From Rotaria sordida (lineage: Eukaryota; Rotifera; Eurotatoria; Philodinida; Philodinidae), in assembly GCA_905250125.1 (NCBI GenBank), contig CAJNOL010000411.1, forward strand, positions 62,001 through 126,000: a stretch of DNA of 64,000 nt. The letters run 5' to 3'. The position numbers and the translations under genes are program-made. Of the stretch, positions 12,260-24,818 are shown piece after piece; position 1 is the stretch's first letter, and the number at the start of each line of letters is the position of its first letter. The notes beneath the pieces were generated by a model. The model worked only from the letters and a program-made list of their open reading frames with translations. It did no database searches and was not told where the DNA came from.

Positions 12260-13815
12260 ATGTCATCATCATGCTGTACAAAAGGACCAGGTTATACTAG
12301 TCCACTTGAAGCTATGAAAAATGGTCCACGTGAAAAAATCTTATATGTTGCAATGATTCCATGTCAAGAGGATCAACCTAATTATTTAGCAACTATTGAT
12401 GTTGATCCAACTTCTAATAATTATCAACAAGTTATTAATCGATTATATGTTCCAAATATAAATGATGAATTACATCATTTTGGTTGGAATGTTTGTTCAT
12501 CATGTCATGATGATTGTAATAAGCAACGACGATTTCTTGTATTAGGTGGTTTTAAATCATCAAGAATCTATATTGTTGATACATCTGACGAAAAAAAACC
12601 TAGTTTATATAAAACAATAGAAAGTGATGAATTAAAAAAATTAGATTTAACTGCTCCACATACAGTTCATTGTTTAGGTAAATAAGAAAATTTTAAAATA
12701 AAGTCAAATTTATTCGAAATGATTATTTATCTTTCTTAAAAAAAAAGGTAGTGGTGAAATAATGATTTCATGTTTGGGAAATGCAAAAGGTGAACAACCA
12801 GGTGGTTTTATGTTACTTAATCAAAATTTTGAAGTTATCGGTCGATGGAATGATGGAAATAGTCCATCATCAGTTCAATTTTATTATGATTTTTGGTATA
12901 AACCAAGATTTAATATCATGGTTAGCAGTGAATGGGCAGCTCCAAATATTTTTGACAAAGGTATATTTGTGTGTGTGTGTATATGTTTTTATTTACAAAA
13001 TGTTTATTTTCATTTAGGTTTTAATCCAAATGATGTTGCTTTAAATAAATATGGTCATTCATTACATTTTTGGGATTGGTCAAAACGTAAATATTTAAAA
13101 ACAATTGATCTTGGTGAAGATGGTTCAATTCCACTTGAATTACGTTTTTGTCATAATCCAACAACACCATATGGTTATGTTGTATGTGCATTAGGTAGTT
13201 CCGTATTTCGATATTTTCCAGATGATTCAAATGAATGGCAAGTTGAAAAAGTTATACAAGTTGAATCATTAACTGGTAATGATGGTCAACCAGTACCAGC
13301 TATTATTTCTGATATGCTTATTTCACTTAATGATAAATTTAGTATGTATTTTTCAGAAATTTTATATTCAAATATAGATCATATTCATTTGTTTTTTTTT
13401 TTATTTAGTGTATTTTTGTAATTGGCTTCATGGTGATATTCGTCAATATGATATTACCAATCCATCAAAACCAAAATTAACTGGACAAATTTGGCTTGGT
13501 GGTTTAATTAAAACTGATAATGATTTTAATGATAAACGTTCACTTACTGGTGGAGCACAAATGATTCAATTATCACTTGATGGTAAACGTTTATATGTAA
13601 CTAATTCTCTTTATTCATCATGGGATGATCAATTTTATCCTAAAATGAAAAATGATGGATCATATTTAGTTAAAATTGATTGTGATAGTGAAAATGGTGG
13701 AATGAAACTTGATCAAAATTTTTATATTTCATTTAAGAATGAACCAAATGGACCTTCACGTGCTCATGAAATGCGTTATCCTGGTGGAGATGCAACATCG
13801 GATATATGGAATTAA
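12260..13815 (+). CDS. SELENBP1: selenium-binding protein 1 / methanethiol oxidase
   Basis: Four exons (12260-12677, 12748-12960, 13018-13341, 13409-13815) join in phase to a 453-residue protein, close to the 472 residues of the human protein. SELENBP1 oxidises methanethiol to H2S, H2O2 and formaldehyde in the cytosol and also binds selenium. Family landmarks are the N-terminal Cys-rich start, GPREKILYV, the selenium-site motif NVCSSCHDDC (human CSSC), HTVHCLGSGEIMIS formed across intron 1, the FYYDFWYKPR-like stretch, the WLHGDIRQYD segment and the C-terminal HEMRYPGGDATSDIW. Introns are 57-70 nt. The ATG at 12260 is preferred to the upstream in-frame ATG at 12227, because it gives the family's MSSSCC-type start and follows a likely 5'UTR acceptor. 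The gene looks intact. Confidence 0.95.
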
Positions 13816-15355
13816 TTAAAAATATAAGACAAATGTATTGATTTCATTTATTTTTTATTATATGTAGTTGAGAGAGGAGGATAGAGACAATTGATTTAAC
13901 TACCTCTTTTTTTGTGATTTTATTAATATGTTTTTAAAAATATTACATATAGTAAGAAAGTATGAAATGTACCGCATAAGCCTTGAATAAAGAATAAAGC
14001 TTAAGGAATAAAAATTCTACCGAAATTTTTTTCTACAATATACATTCATATTTGAATCATAAATTTATAGGTTTTTCATTTATATCGGTCATAATATGCA
14101 TTTAAACTTCATATGTTATATTAGATTTACAATATATACTATTAATTTCTTCTGTTCACAATGAATACAACATTGCTAAAAATAGTAATGCGAAGCCTTT
14201 TATTATTAATCGAAGTATTCTTATAAATTTATTCTTTATTCAGATGAAACATTCACATATAATTATAAAAAGAATAGAAGAAAAATAGGAATATCCTGTT
14301 TTTTACACATCAAAAATTAGTCTTCACCTTATGTTATTATATACCGATTATGTTCAAAGACAAAAAAAAAGCGAAGCAATTCGCTTAGTTTACCCTCGAC
14401 AATGAACCAACAATAGTTTGATGTTTTATCCCAGTCAATTATCTTCTCAGTTATACCGATACTTGTTCTGTACTTATTTATATCATATCTCTCGTTGATA
14501 CATCAGAGATAACAAAGTATCGTTACATCTAGGTCTGACGAGCATTTAATTAATGTACAAAACTTTGTAGTCTATTGATAGATGCTAAGAGAGAGAGAAA
14601 ACTTATGAAGATAAATAATAAAGAAAAAGCTTTCAGCACAATCTTTCCGAGATTCAAATATTAAACATAATGTCAATAGACTCAAAGAACATCGGCATGT
14701 TTGTTGCAGTCTTGCCAGCAAATGAAGGAGATGTCTTCAATTTTTCTCGTCATATCATGTTTAACACAAGAACTCGTAATAATCAAATAGAAATCTCATA
14801 TAATTTCTGTAGTGATTCAAAGATTTTTCAATATTTTTACAGATCAACGACATCCATAATCGTTGATTTGAAGAAGAATCTGTATTTCTGCATTCAATAT
14901 TTTAATGGTATACAATTCGTACTGTCTTTTTTTTATACATATGATGACGTTACACAATAATAATAGAAAACAAGAAATGATGTACAAGTGCTGGCGCCAC
15001 CTAACAAATTATTTGTTTGACTGATTCATTTAAAATCTGAGATAAAAATCTTCTTTTCATAATTTGATAATCGTCAAAAAAAGTTTGAATCTAACTAAAC
15101 TTATTACATTTCTAATATGATTCGTTATTAATTCTAACAAATAGAGTAAAAGAAACATTTCATTCGATCCTATTTTATCCATTCATATATATACTATTTG
15201 GTTACTAGATGATGAAATCAAAGGACGAAACACGCTTTTTTTACAACCTAAAAAAAAAAGAAATTTTGATGTTATATTCTAACATTCAATGAATAATGTA
15301 TTATTAAAAATAGATATTTATATATATATTTGACTTTATTTTCTAGTTTAAAAAC
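13816..15355. other. intergenic stretch with one doubtful ORF
   Basis: This 1.5-kb stretch contains an open frame of 96 codons (14670-14960) that starts MSIDSKNIGMFVAVLPANEG. Codon use in the first half is protein-like, but no family or partner exon was found, so it is not called as a gene. The last bases (about 15340-15346) hold a likely 5'UTR acceptor for UBIAD1. Confidence 0.5.
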
Positions 15356-18300
15356 ATGCATACATTAGAAAAATATTTAATAGCCGTACGACCATGGTCG
15401 TTTAGTACGAGTATGATGCCTGTTTTATTAGGTAATGCTCTTGCTTATCCATCATTACGTGCTATATCGATTATTGTTCTTCTTCTTACTTCTCTATCGG
15501 CTTTATGTGTTCATGCTGCTGCTAATTTATTCAATACGTATGTAATAAAGTGATTATTTTGAAAATCAGCTTGTTTTTTTTTATCAAATTTTCAAGATAT
15601 TATGATTATATACATGGTGTTGATGCTCCATTAAATCATAATAATAATAATAATAAAGAGAAAATCAATGATGTTGATAGTATTGATGATCGAACATTAA
15701 TTGAAGGTTTACTTAAACCAAATGATGTTGTTCGACTTGGTTTAATATTATATACAATTGGTACAATTGCTTTTCTTTTTTTAACAAATTTTTCATCAGC
15801 TAAAGAACCTTATTTGGCTATAATATTTTTTGGAGCTTTACCACTTTCATTTCTTTATACAGGAGGCATTGGTAATTATTTGTTTGATTTTTTAATATAA
15901 GTACAAGAAAAAAGATTTTTGTTTTTCAAAAAAAACAAATTTTAATAGTTCAAACTCAAATTTTTACTTAATAAATCGAATATTTCTTTAAGATTTTGTT
16001 GTATCTATATTTTAAAGAAATGTAGGATAAGCTTTTTTTTGTTGTTCGTACTCTATACTCTTCATAAAATCCCTCGGATTGGTTGCGGGATCGATCCAAA
16101 AAGTCACAGTTTGATTATTGTATGAGAAATATGTAGGATTCAGATAGACTAAAATAAAAAATTTTTTTGAAATTAGAAGTACGGATTCAGGTCTGTAATA
16201 CGTTGAATAAATCGGATCCGAGTACAAAAATATTTAACCTATTGAAGAGAATTTTTCATACCATCATTCTAACTAATTTAACCTGCAAGGTAAGAAAATC
16301 CTACATGTCTCTACTCTATTCCCATGAATTTAAATATTAGTGGTTAGAAAATTCTTGAGAAATATCGATCAATGTTTAAAATTCAGCATATGAAGAAGAT
16401 CTAATATAGATCATCGTGATTGAAATGTATCGTTGGACAGATGAAGATATTGTTTGATCAAACAATCGAAAGTTTTTGAAATATTAAAAGATATTTCAGT
16501 GAAAGATTTTAACTATAATCATTTACATGGGAACTATCCGTATATTGTGCCCACAAGGATGTTTTGAAGTCGGGTTATGGTCATTTTACTGGACTTTTAA
16601 TTTATACCGAAAAATCAAAAATGCAGAATTTCGATCTGAAATTTTGCTTGTAGATTCATAGAATATCTTGAAAGTTTCATTTGAAAACAAAATGTTCCTT
16701 TATTTTTAAATAAACTTCAATCTTTACATCATGTTTATGAGAAACGAATACATTTTTGGAAATCCTATATCACGACAAAAGAACATTGTTTGTTTGTTTA
16801 CTTTTGGCTGAGACTTTTAAGATATTCAACGGATCTGTGTTACATGAAGAAGAATTATTTCTCAATCGTTATACATATATAACTATTTAACGTTCGATTC
16901 TCATTTGGTTCAAAAAGTATATTTTATTTAACTATATGGACGAAACTTCAAGTCTAACTCGCTTTCAGAAATGCATGAGTATGTGTCTTTTTAGGTGAAT
17001 GTCCTTGTGAGCTCAAACAGCAGATATTAGTTTTGATGGATTTCCTCATTAGTAAGTTTTCATATTAATATAAATAGAATCATCGATTTAATTGTTTAGT
17101 AGTTGAAAATTATTCACATATCTGAATCATTTTTTTTTTCTTGGTTCTCTTGAAAGAGAAGAAGTTCTTCGGCAATGAATTCATTCATAGATTATTCACT
17201 GAGAGTAAAAGAACGAGTTAGTTTACGCTTGAAATAACCAATGATTCAAATTATAATTCGACCAGAATAAAAAAAAAATCTTGATAACTATCTTGAAGGG
17301 TTTTCTCTCTGTTATTTTTTGTTAATTTATTGACATAAATTTTTTCAATAAAAGTTCAAATTCATCTATACAATCAATAATTATTACGACAAAATAGTTT
17401 AACCTTTTTTTTGTCAAACTCACATATAATTTTCAGATCGTAGCAAATTTTTTCTCATTGCAGACTTTAATAATTCAGGACAATCGACATTAGACTAGTT
17501 CCTTAGCAACGAAAAAAATTCATTGAATGATTAAATTATAACTATGGAAAAGAATTAATATTAATGTATGTGAGTTAATTGAGATATATAATAGGGTGAT
17601 GTTATAGATATAATAGCTATTTACAATAGCATTATTTGTCATTTAATTCAAAGCTTATAATAATACAGCAAACTCGTACAAAGAAAAAAAGTAGATTCTT
17701 ACTCCGATGATTGATGATCTTGTAAAACTACGAGCGATTTTCCACTTGACATATATTGTATTAGTTGAATGAGAATAAAGAGTTTCATATATCATTTCCA
17801 AAGGAATCATGCTAACAAACTTTCTATGTTAAATTTGTTTTTTTATGAAACATGATCTAAAAAAAAATATTAAAGTATATAAAGAAATATTTCACAAAGA
17901 GAAAATTATCTTTGTTTAGGCTTTAAATATATTGCTCTTGGTGATATAATTATTTTATTAACATTTGGTCCTATAACAGTTGTGTATTCATATATGGCAC
18001 AAGCAGGTCATTATAGTATTTATCCAATATTTTATGCATTACCATTAACATTAAATACTGAAGCTATTCTACATAGTAATAATACACGTGATATGAAACA
18101 TGATAAATCTGTTGGTATATTAACATTATCAATATTACTTGGCAAACAATATTCATATTATCTTTATTGTATACTTATTTATTCACCTTATATAATTATA
18201 ATATATATAATGATAAATATATCATGGTATTGTTTTTTACCATTATTAACAATAATTTATGCGTATCGTTTATGTGAAGAATTTAAATATGATCAGTTAA

Positions 18301-18410
18301 TAAAATTACCAAATCGAACAGCTCTATTAAATTTTTTATTTGGTTTTCTTTATATACTTTCAATAATTATAACAAATATAATACAAAAAGAACAACAATT
18401 TCTTTTTTAA
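15356..18410 (+). CDS. UBIAD1: UbiA prenyltransferase domain-containing protein 1
   Basis: Three exons (15356-15537, 15597-15871, 17920-18410) join in phase to 315 residues (human 338). UBIAD1 is a polytopic ER/Golgi/mitochondrial membrane enzyme that prenylates menadione to menaquinone-4 and, in some animals, makes CoQ10. The first Asp-rich motif is NTYYD (residues 59-63) followed by GVD. The second is NNTRDMKHD (206-214). Between them are DDRTLIEG, LKPNDVVRLG, SFLYTGGIG and IALGD-type segments that match the family in order. Multiple hydrophobic helices are evident. Intron 2 is 2,048 nt, unusually long for this window, and has no recognisable gene in it. Immediately after the stop, a 20-bp TTTCTTTTTT-A(10) unit is duplicated. 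The SLC25 carrier starts only 162 nt downstream on the same strand. Confidence 0.96.
15872..17919. other. long UBIAD1 intron, no feature recognised
   Basis: 2-kb intron, AT-rich. A minus-strand ORF (16012-16227) ends in a protein-like 40-residue stretch (containing FWIDPATNPRDFMKSIEYEQ) without partner exons. A 16-nt word CGATTTTCCACTTGAC near 17738 recurs near 25117, hinting at an old dispersed repeat. Nothing else could be supported. Confidence 0.5.
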
Positions 18411-18572
18411 AAAAAAAATTTCTTTTTTAAAAAAAAAAAATTTTTTTTTTGTTTTTTCTCTCTGAATATAAAACTAGTCGATTATATTGCTTCTCAAGAA
18501 AAAAAAAACCATGTTTTAGATATGTTTAGATTTATTTATTAATTCAAACAAAAATAATTTCTATGATTTTTC

Positions 18573-21500
18573 ATGTCTACGAATACAGGTCAAAATAATG
18601 AAGAACAACCACAAATAAATTCGAGTCGTTCTTCTTCTTACGCTCATTTACTTGCTGGAGGGTTAGAAATATTGAACAAAAAAAATTGATTTCAATATAT
18701 ATCATTTTACTTTTATTATCTAGTATTGCTGGTACATTTGGTGCAGTATTAACATGTCCATTAGAAGTAATCAAAACTCGATATCAATCATCGAAGAATG
18801 CATTTGCTCAAGGACGAGATCATTTAAATTTAAAGTCATCAATGAGTAATACGATGGCTTTTTATAAATTCTCAGGAGCTCGAAGTCCAAGTATTATGGA
18901 TTCACTTAGGTATTCGTTTGAATTTTTTGGTTGTTTGTATTTTGAAATTTAAAATTTAGACATATAATTAAGCATGAAGGCATTCCGGGACTTTTTAAAG
19001 GTCTTATACCAAATTTGATTGGTGTTGCACCAGCACGGTATAAATAAATGTTATATATATATTTTTCTTTTTATATTAAAATGAATATTTTAGAGCAATT
19101 TATTTTTTTGCTTATGGAAATACAAAATCATTTTTAGTTAAAAAACTCGAACGAGAAACACCTCTAGTACATGTAACTTCAGCAGCAGCTGCAGGTAATT
19201 CTTAAATATAAGATCATATCATTATAGAAATTAATAATTTATATTTATATATATATTCAAGGTATTGCTATGTCTACATGTACTAATCCATTATGGTTTA
19301 TTAAAACTCGACTTCAAATTGATCAAGGGTAAGAATAACTAAAAATATTTTTAATTATACATCGAACCCGAAGGTTCAAATTCAATTAAATCATAGTTAT
19401 TCATACAAAGGATTTTAATGCATGCCTAAAGACATTATTTTTATAAACAATTTCTATAAGCTTTTTTTTTTTTTGTTTGTTATGATATTGTAGGTAATGA
19501 CAGTTTCTTACACACAAAAAAAAAATTAGAGTGTGATTTGAATATTCAAAGTATTAGTAATTTTTTTTTAAAAATTTTGAATAATTATTTCAATAGAAAG
19601 AATAGTATTACAAAGATCATACTTGATTTATTTTAGGTTCATTTGAAATTATGTTTTATTATTATCAAGTAACATTATTTTCTTCTTTTTTTTTTTGTCA
19701 TACAGATCATAACAAATATTTCTGTTTTGTTACGTATTATATTAGAAAAATTTATTGCACATTATAGAATATAATCAGGAATTTTAATTTTTCTTTTTAT
19801 CTATATATATATTTATTATAGATTTTATTAAATTATTATTCGTTTAAATGTTTTTTTTTTTTCTTATAGAGATCTTCGTGCAATTGATCTGATTCGAAAT
19901 GTTTATCGTGAAAATGGTATTTGGGGTTTTTATAGAGGTAAGAGATAATGAATTTTTGTATAAAAATAAAATTGAATTTTATTTTCTTTTGTATTTAAAT
20001 AAATTCAAGGCATTTCAGCATCTTATGTTGGTGTATCTGAAACTATAGTTCATTTTGTAATTTATGAACAAGTTAAAGCACAATTACAATTAATGCATAC
20101 ACAGGAAAATCGTTCATTAGATGATCCAAGTTTATATAATCTTGGTTCTTATATAATATCTGCAGCATGTTCAAAAACATTTGCAACAACATTATGTTAT
20201 CCTCATGAAGTTGTTCGAACACGTTTAAGAGAAGAAGGTACAAAATATCGAACATTTATGCAAACATTAAAAACAGTTTATTATGAAGAAAATCTCGCTG
20301 GATTGTATCGTGGTTTATTAACACATCTTATTCGACAAATTCCAGTAAGATTAAAAAAAAAATAATAATAATAATAAAATGAACTCTGTCGGATTTCATG
20401 ACTGTCCTTAAATTGAAAAATCACTTATATGTAGAACAATTTATAGTGCGTTCAATGACATGTAGAAAATTGCATTTTCATCTAACTTTGATGTTATGAA
20501 ATTCTGTATACTAATTGATGAATACTATAGAAAATCATGACATTTGTGTAGAGATGTGATCCTAGTCAGCGTTGGAATCGGTTCGGTAATTATCGGAAAT
20601 TTACTGGTTTAAGTTTAAAAAATATTATCTTTACTTAGCTCTTATTCGGTAAGAAGAACTATGTATTTTGCTATGAAGTAGAATAAATTCTCCATCATTA
20701 TACATATATATCCAGAAAGTCTTTCGATAGTGTCAATATTAAAAATTTTATTCAGTTTATAATCGATATTTATCGCGATGATTGTAATACTATGATAGAC
20801 ACGAAGATAATTAGGCATATGTTTTATTAGTTTTGAAATAGACCAGACAGTACTATATAAATTAGTTAGGAAAATCTTAATATCCTTTTGAAAAAATGAT
20901 GATGCTTCATGATTATAAAGATTATGGATATCTTTTCTAAAAGTTTTATAAAAAGTCAAATAATATTTTCTCAAGTACGAATATTGAAAATTTCTAAGAT
21001 ATACTTATAAAAAAAACTATTCCTAGGTCGATTTCAGTTTTCTGTACTTATGATACGAGGAGTTAAATCATATTGTTTCAATTGTGTTATTTAAATATTA
21101 GATAATTCAATTTACAACTAGAAATAACTTTATCAATTTCTACCATACTTTGGGATGTTTGGAACCATTTTAAAGCGGTCAGCTTGACCGGTTCAGAAAT
21201 GATTAACAACCGGTCGGACCGGACCGCTTTATCTTTTTCTTACCGGTTCCAACCCTGATCCCAGTATATCCGCAAATCAACTTATACAAAGTTCTATAGA
21301 AGTTTGATTACTATTGAATCTTATATATTTGATGACTGATCTCATTGCTCTCTTCGTACCCAACACAGATCATTTTAGATAACTTCCACAAAATTTCGAT
21401 TTTGAAATGCATCAGTGTACATGATGCTATAGCTCAGAACATGGTGACACCAATGTGCAACTTTTCTAGGAATTACTTATCATTCGGCTCTACCACTTTT

Positions 21501-22849
21501 GAATTTGACTGATATCTGGATTCGAGAGCGCCGTAGTTAAACCACTGCATTACTGTAAAATAAAAATCAGCACATGGTTCACTATTGATTGACGTAAACT
21601 ATTGTCCATTTCAAAATAAAAGGCGAGTGGGTATTTTTTGAATAACTTTCGATAGGAACATGGTAGAGAGCTGCGATTTTCATCCATAGAAAGAGAAGAT
21701 GACGACACACCGAACTGTATATTCTAAGATAATTTGGTATAGTTTTTTCAAAGACTTCAAGCGACGTTTTTGAAAGCTAACATATTCCGTGAGGTGACTA
21801 AAGTAATTTTTCACTAATTTCGTGTGTATATAAATCGGTAATAGAAGATCTACAAACTATACACAAGGCCAAGACTTTTAGATCTATTCGTTCAGAAGTT
21901 ATAAGCGTCTTAGTGGAAATTCTTAGCCGATTTTTCCATTCATTTCTGTGATAAAAAATCACTTTTTTGCGTTTTTGTCATAAAATAGGAACTAAATTTT
22001 TCGGCATTTTTTTTAGAAAATTGATTAAGAGAACCTTAAAGAGCCTCCTGAGAAAACCTATATTATACAATTCGATGTGTCTTTATCTCCTCTTTCCAAT
22101 GGTAAAAATCGCAGCTCTCTATCTTGCTCCTATGAAAAGTTATTCAAAAAATACCCATCCGCCTTTTATTTTGAAATGGGCAACAGTCTTTCGAAAATGA
22201 CCAAAAAAAAAAAGCTTTTTAGGCCTTCGGACTTCTGGAGGGGAGTACGTGACTTCGAAAAATATCATTCACATTATATATATTTTTAAGTGGCTGCTTA
22301 AATATCTAAAGTCATGAGCAATGAAGGAAAACAGAAGACACACCTGTATTGATTAGTTACCGTATTCTCCTTCCAAGTGTCTGAGGACAAAAAATTTTTT
22401 GATCATTTTCGAAAGACACTTTGCATAAGCTGATATGTGGATATACTAGGATCACAACCTCTACGCAAGTATCATTCTTTTCTCTGGTATCCATCAATAA
22501 GTATATAGAGTTTTATAACATTAAAGTTCGGTGAAAATACAATTTCCTACATATCATTGAATGTGTCGTAAATAATTCTACAACAAGATATAAGTAGTTT
22601 TTCAATTGAAATATGTGGTTGTCAAATTCGATACGATTCTTTGTTTTAAATTATTTCTTTCTTTTTTTTTTTTTGTATACATAGAATACGGCTATTATGA
22701 TGAGTACATATGAACTTGTTATTGCATTTCTTTTATCGGCTTCAATGATACCAACATCATCAGTTGAAATAACAACTATCCAACCAAAAACAGTTCACTT
22801 AAGTCAATCTGATCTCGAAGTTAATGTAGTAAATGAATCCGAGTTATAA
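18573..22849 (+). CDS. mitochondrial pyrimidine nucleotide carrier, SLC25A33/36-like (frameshifted in exon 4)
   Basis: Inner-mitochondrial-membrane carrier that should exchange pyrimidine nucleotides. Eight exons: 18573-18661, 18724-18909, 18960-19037, 19094-19193, 19262-19328, 19870-19937, 20010-20344 and 22685-22849. Three carrier repeats are visible with signatures CPLEVIKTR, NPLWFIKTR and YPHEVVRTR. Trp in the middle signature and the RQIPNTAIM end are typical of SLC25A33/36. All splice phases agree except within exon 4. The frame through RAIYFFAYGNTKSFLV and the frame through LERETPLVHVTSAAAAG differ by one base at the A-run 19140-19144 (five A where six would keep frame), so the total is 1,088 nt, one short of 363 codons. 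This is either an assembly error or a young pseudogene. The last intron (2,340 nt) carries two transposon remnants. Confidence 0.9.
20567..21257. mobile_element. non-autonomous hAT element with 8-bp target duplication
   Basis: A 691-bp insertion in the last intron of the SLC25 gene. Its ends are CAGCGTTGGAATCGGT and, in reverse, CAGGGTTGGAACCGGT, a 16-bp inverted repeat with two mismatches and the classical CAGGGTTGGAACC form of hAT elements. Flanks are ATCCTAGT (20559-20566) and ATCCCAGT (21258-21265), an 8-bp duplication with one difference. Near the right end are further CCGGT/ACCGG repeats. A 110-codon minus-strand ORF (20642-20974) lies inside; I see no transposase motif in it. Confidence 0.85.
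21592..22198. mobile_element. palindromic (foldback) element in SLC25 intron 7
   Basis: About 600 bp whose halves are inverted copies. The arm word TTTCAAAATAAAAGGCG at 21608-21625 recurs inverted at 22160-22176, and AGAGAGCTGCGATTTTCATC recurs inverted around 22105. It shares the arm phrase AATAACTTTCGATAGGAACA with the palindrome in the guanylyl cyclase intron, so the two belong to one family. Boundaries are approximate. ORFs within it are by-products. Confidence 0.75.
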
Positions 22850-23387
22850 ATAGCAAAATATTTCTGCGTTTTGTTTTTGTACTTAGGTTTAAAAAAACCC
22901 GTATTAGTTGTTTATATAACTTCTTTACGTAAATTTTGTTTTTTGTTTTTTTTTTTTTTAATGATAACTTCGATATTTTTTCTATCATCCTTATTACCGG
23001 TGTGTTAAAAACATAACGTTGTAACTTGCTTTAACAAACTGAATATCATAAATATATATAAATAGACGTTTTGTTTTTTGTATTTAATTGAAAAAAAAAA
23101 CGGTTGTGCATTTTTCCGTCTAGTTATACTTGCTAAATATTGAAAGTTGTTTTTTTTTTCTCCTGTTGCCAAAAAGTGCCTGTTTTGTTTTATATTTTAT
23201 GCACTGTTTTTGTTTTTTTTGGTATTTTAGTATATGAAATTTTTGTTTTTTTTTTTTGATAATTGTGAACGTTTGTGTTTATGTTTCAACATATATTTCA
23301 TAATATGCAAGAAAATAAAACACTAAATCGATCGAAAGATAACGAAAATTTATATAAAAAAAGAAAGTACTGAAAGTAGAATATTTT

Positions 23388-24818
23388 GGGTGAAGGACAC
23401 TTCGTCTCACCTCATTCCGAACATCCGGATGTTCGGAAATGAATTTTTTTTTGACCGGAGTTCGTAAACATTCGTGGACAGAAGATCGTAATAGAAAAGC
23501 AGGAAAAGAATTTGAATGGTTTGACCGAATGTTCGGAATAGAATATTTCTTGATATATCTGATGCAGGTCCGGAGATCGTAATGAATAAGGTCAGATGTT
23601 CGGAATAATGCATTTTACAAAAAAAAAACAACCGGATGATCGGAATAATATTTACCGGAACTTCGTAAAAACAGATTCACTGGGAGATCGTAACTGATAT
23701 AAAGACTTTTATTTCTGTTTTTCTATACAAGAATAGCAGTCATTTACTTAGTACATTCATAATTATATCAGGAGACATTTTTCTGTCTCTCATTGCTATT
23801 CTCTATACTTTAGTAACTATAAAAGTTGTTTTTAACTTTCGTCTCTTAATGTATTCATAATATTGATAGATGACAGTGGCTTCTGTACAAATAAAACACT
23901 ATATAGTGTATGTACCAAAGTCTTTTCGTTCAGATATGATTGATTATACAAGCGATTTAGTATTGAAGATAAACCAGACTAAGTTCTCATAAAGAAGTGA
24001 AGATTATAGACTTCAAAAATATTCTATCATAAATAAGAATTTTGCTGTTATTTCCTATTTCTAGATAAGAATTCAAATGAATAGAATCATTTTCTTCGTT
24101 TGAATCTACATTTACTTTAATTTCAAATTTTTGTGTTGAATAAAGAGAGTACTAATGTGTATTATATTTTTCTTTTCAATTTTCAGTTCTAATACGTCAA
24201 GTGATGCTAAACCAGTTAAAGGTACAAATGGTGGTGCAAGAAATAAACATATGAAAAAATAACTATTGAAACTTTTGTTCTATACATTTCATGTTCTTTC
24301 TTATGATATTATGCTCTATATTTACTATAAATTAGATTTAAAGTAAAGTAAAATAAAATAAAATATTTGTTCTTCTTTTTTTCTTTAATTGGAAGTGAAA
24401 TAGTAAAAAGACGACCAATCTTGACTGTTTGCATTTATCAAGATATCTTTAATGCACCATCTTAAACTGTAAGACAAATGTGTCCCTTCATATTCTCTCA
24501 AAGTTGAGTAAACTTAAATATAGTTACGAACATCCTGTAGTTTCCATTACGACCTTCATGTATTTGTCATTACGAACTTCCGGACTGTTTCATTTCGATC
24601 TCCAGTCAAATTTTCGCTGTTCAACCACTAAGAAACAGTTATCAGAGCTCGTTACGATCTTCCGACCACATGTCGTTACGAGCATCATGATTTTTTCTCA
24701 TATCACATTGACTTTTATCATTCCGAACACCCTGTCTTTTTTCTTAAGTCCGAAGATCGTAACGGACTACTTCAATCGGAGTCCGTAATAAACAGGTGAG
24801 ACGAAGTATCCATTTCCC
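23388..24818. mobile_element. non-autonomous DNA transposon with subterminal repeats and 8-bp TSD
   Basis: 1,431 bp flanked by identical AATATTTT octamers (23380-23387 and 24819-24826). The terminal inverted repeat is 25 bp, starting GGGTGAAGGACACTTCGTCT on the left, with about four mismatches. Both subterminal zones (23410-23700 and 24520-24790) are crowded with short words such as GATCGTAA, TTCGGAAT, GTTCGTAA and their complements, in both orientations. An 8-bp duplication fits hAT, Merlin or some MULE-type families; the class is left open. No transposase is visible. A small exon-like segment lies at 24187-24261. Confidence 0.8.
24187..24261 (+). other. exon-like segment inside the 8-bp-TSD element
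   Basis: After a good acceptor (pyrimidine run then TTTTCAG at about 24180-24186) comes a 25-codon open frame ending in KNKHMKK-like residues and TAA at 24259-24261, followed by A-rich polyadenylation-like sequence. The frame needs a preceding exon ending in phase 2, and none was found. It could be a 3' terminal exon carried by the transposon, or chance. Confidence 0.2.

Noticed and set aside
14670-14960. 96-residue ORF between SELENBP and UBIAD1
   Set aside because: The first half has protein-like codons, but there is no family, no partner exon and no promoter evidence.
16012-16227. Minus-strand ORF in the UBIAD1 intron ending in a protein-like 40 residues
   Set aside because: No start context, no homology recognised and no continuation; left as unexplained.
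20642-20974. 110-residue minus-strand ORF inside the hAT element
   Set aside because: No BED finger, hAT dimerisation motif or catalytic pattern could be seen; more likely chance openness.
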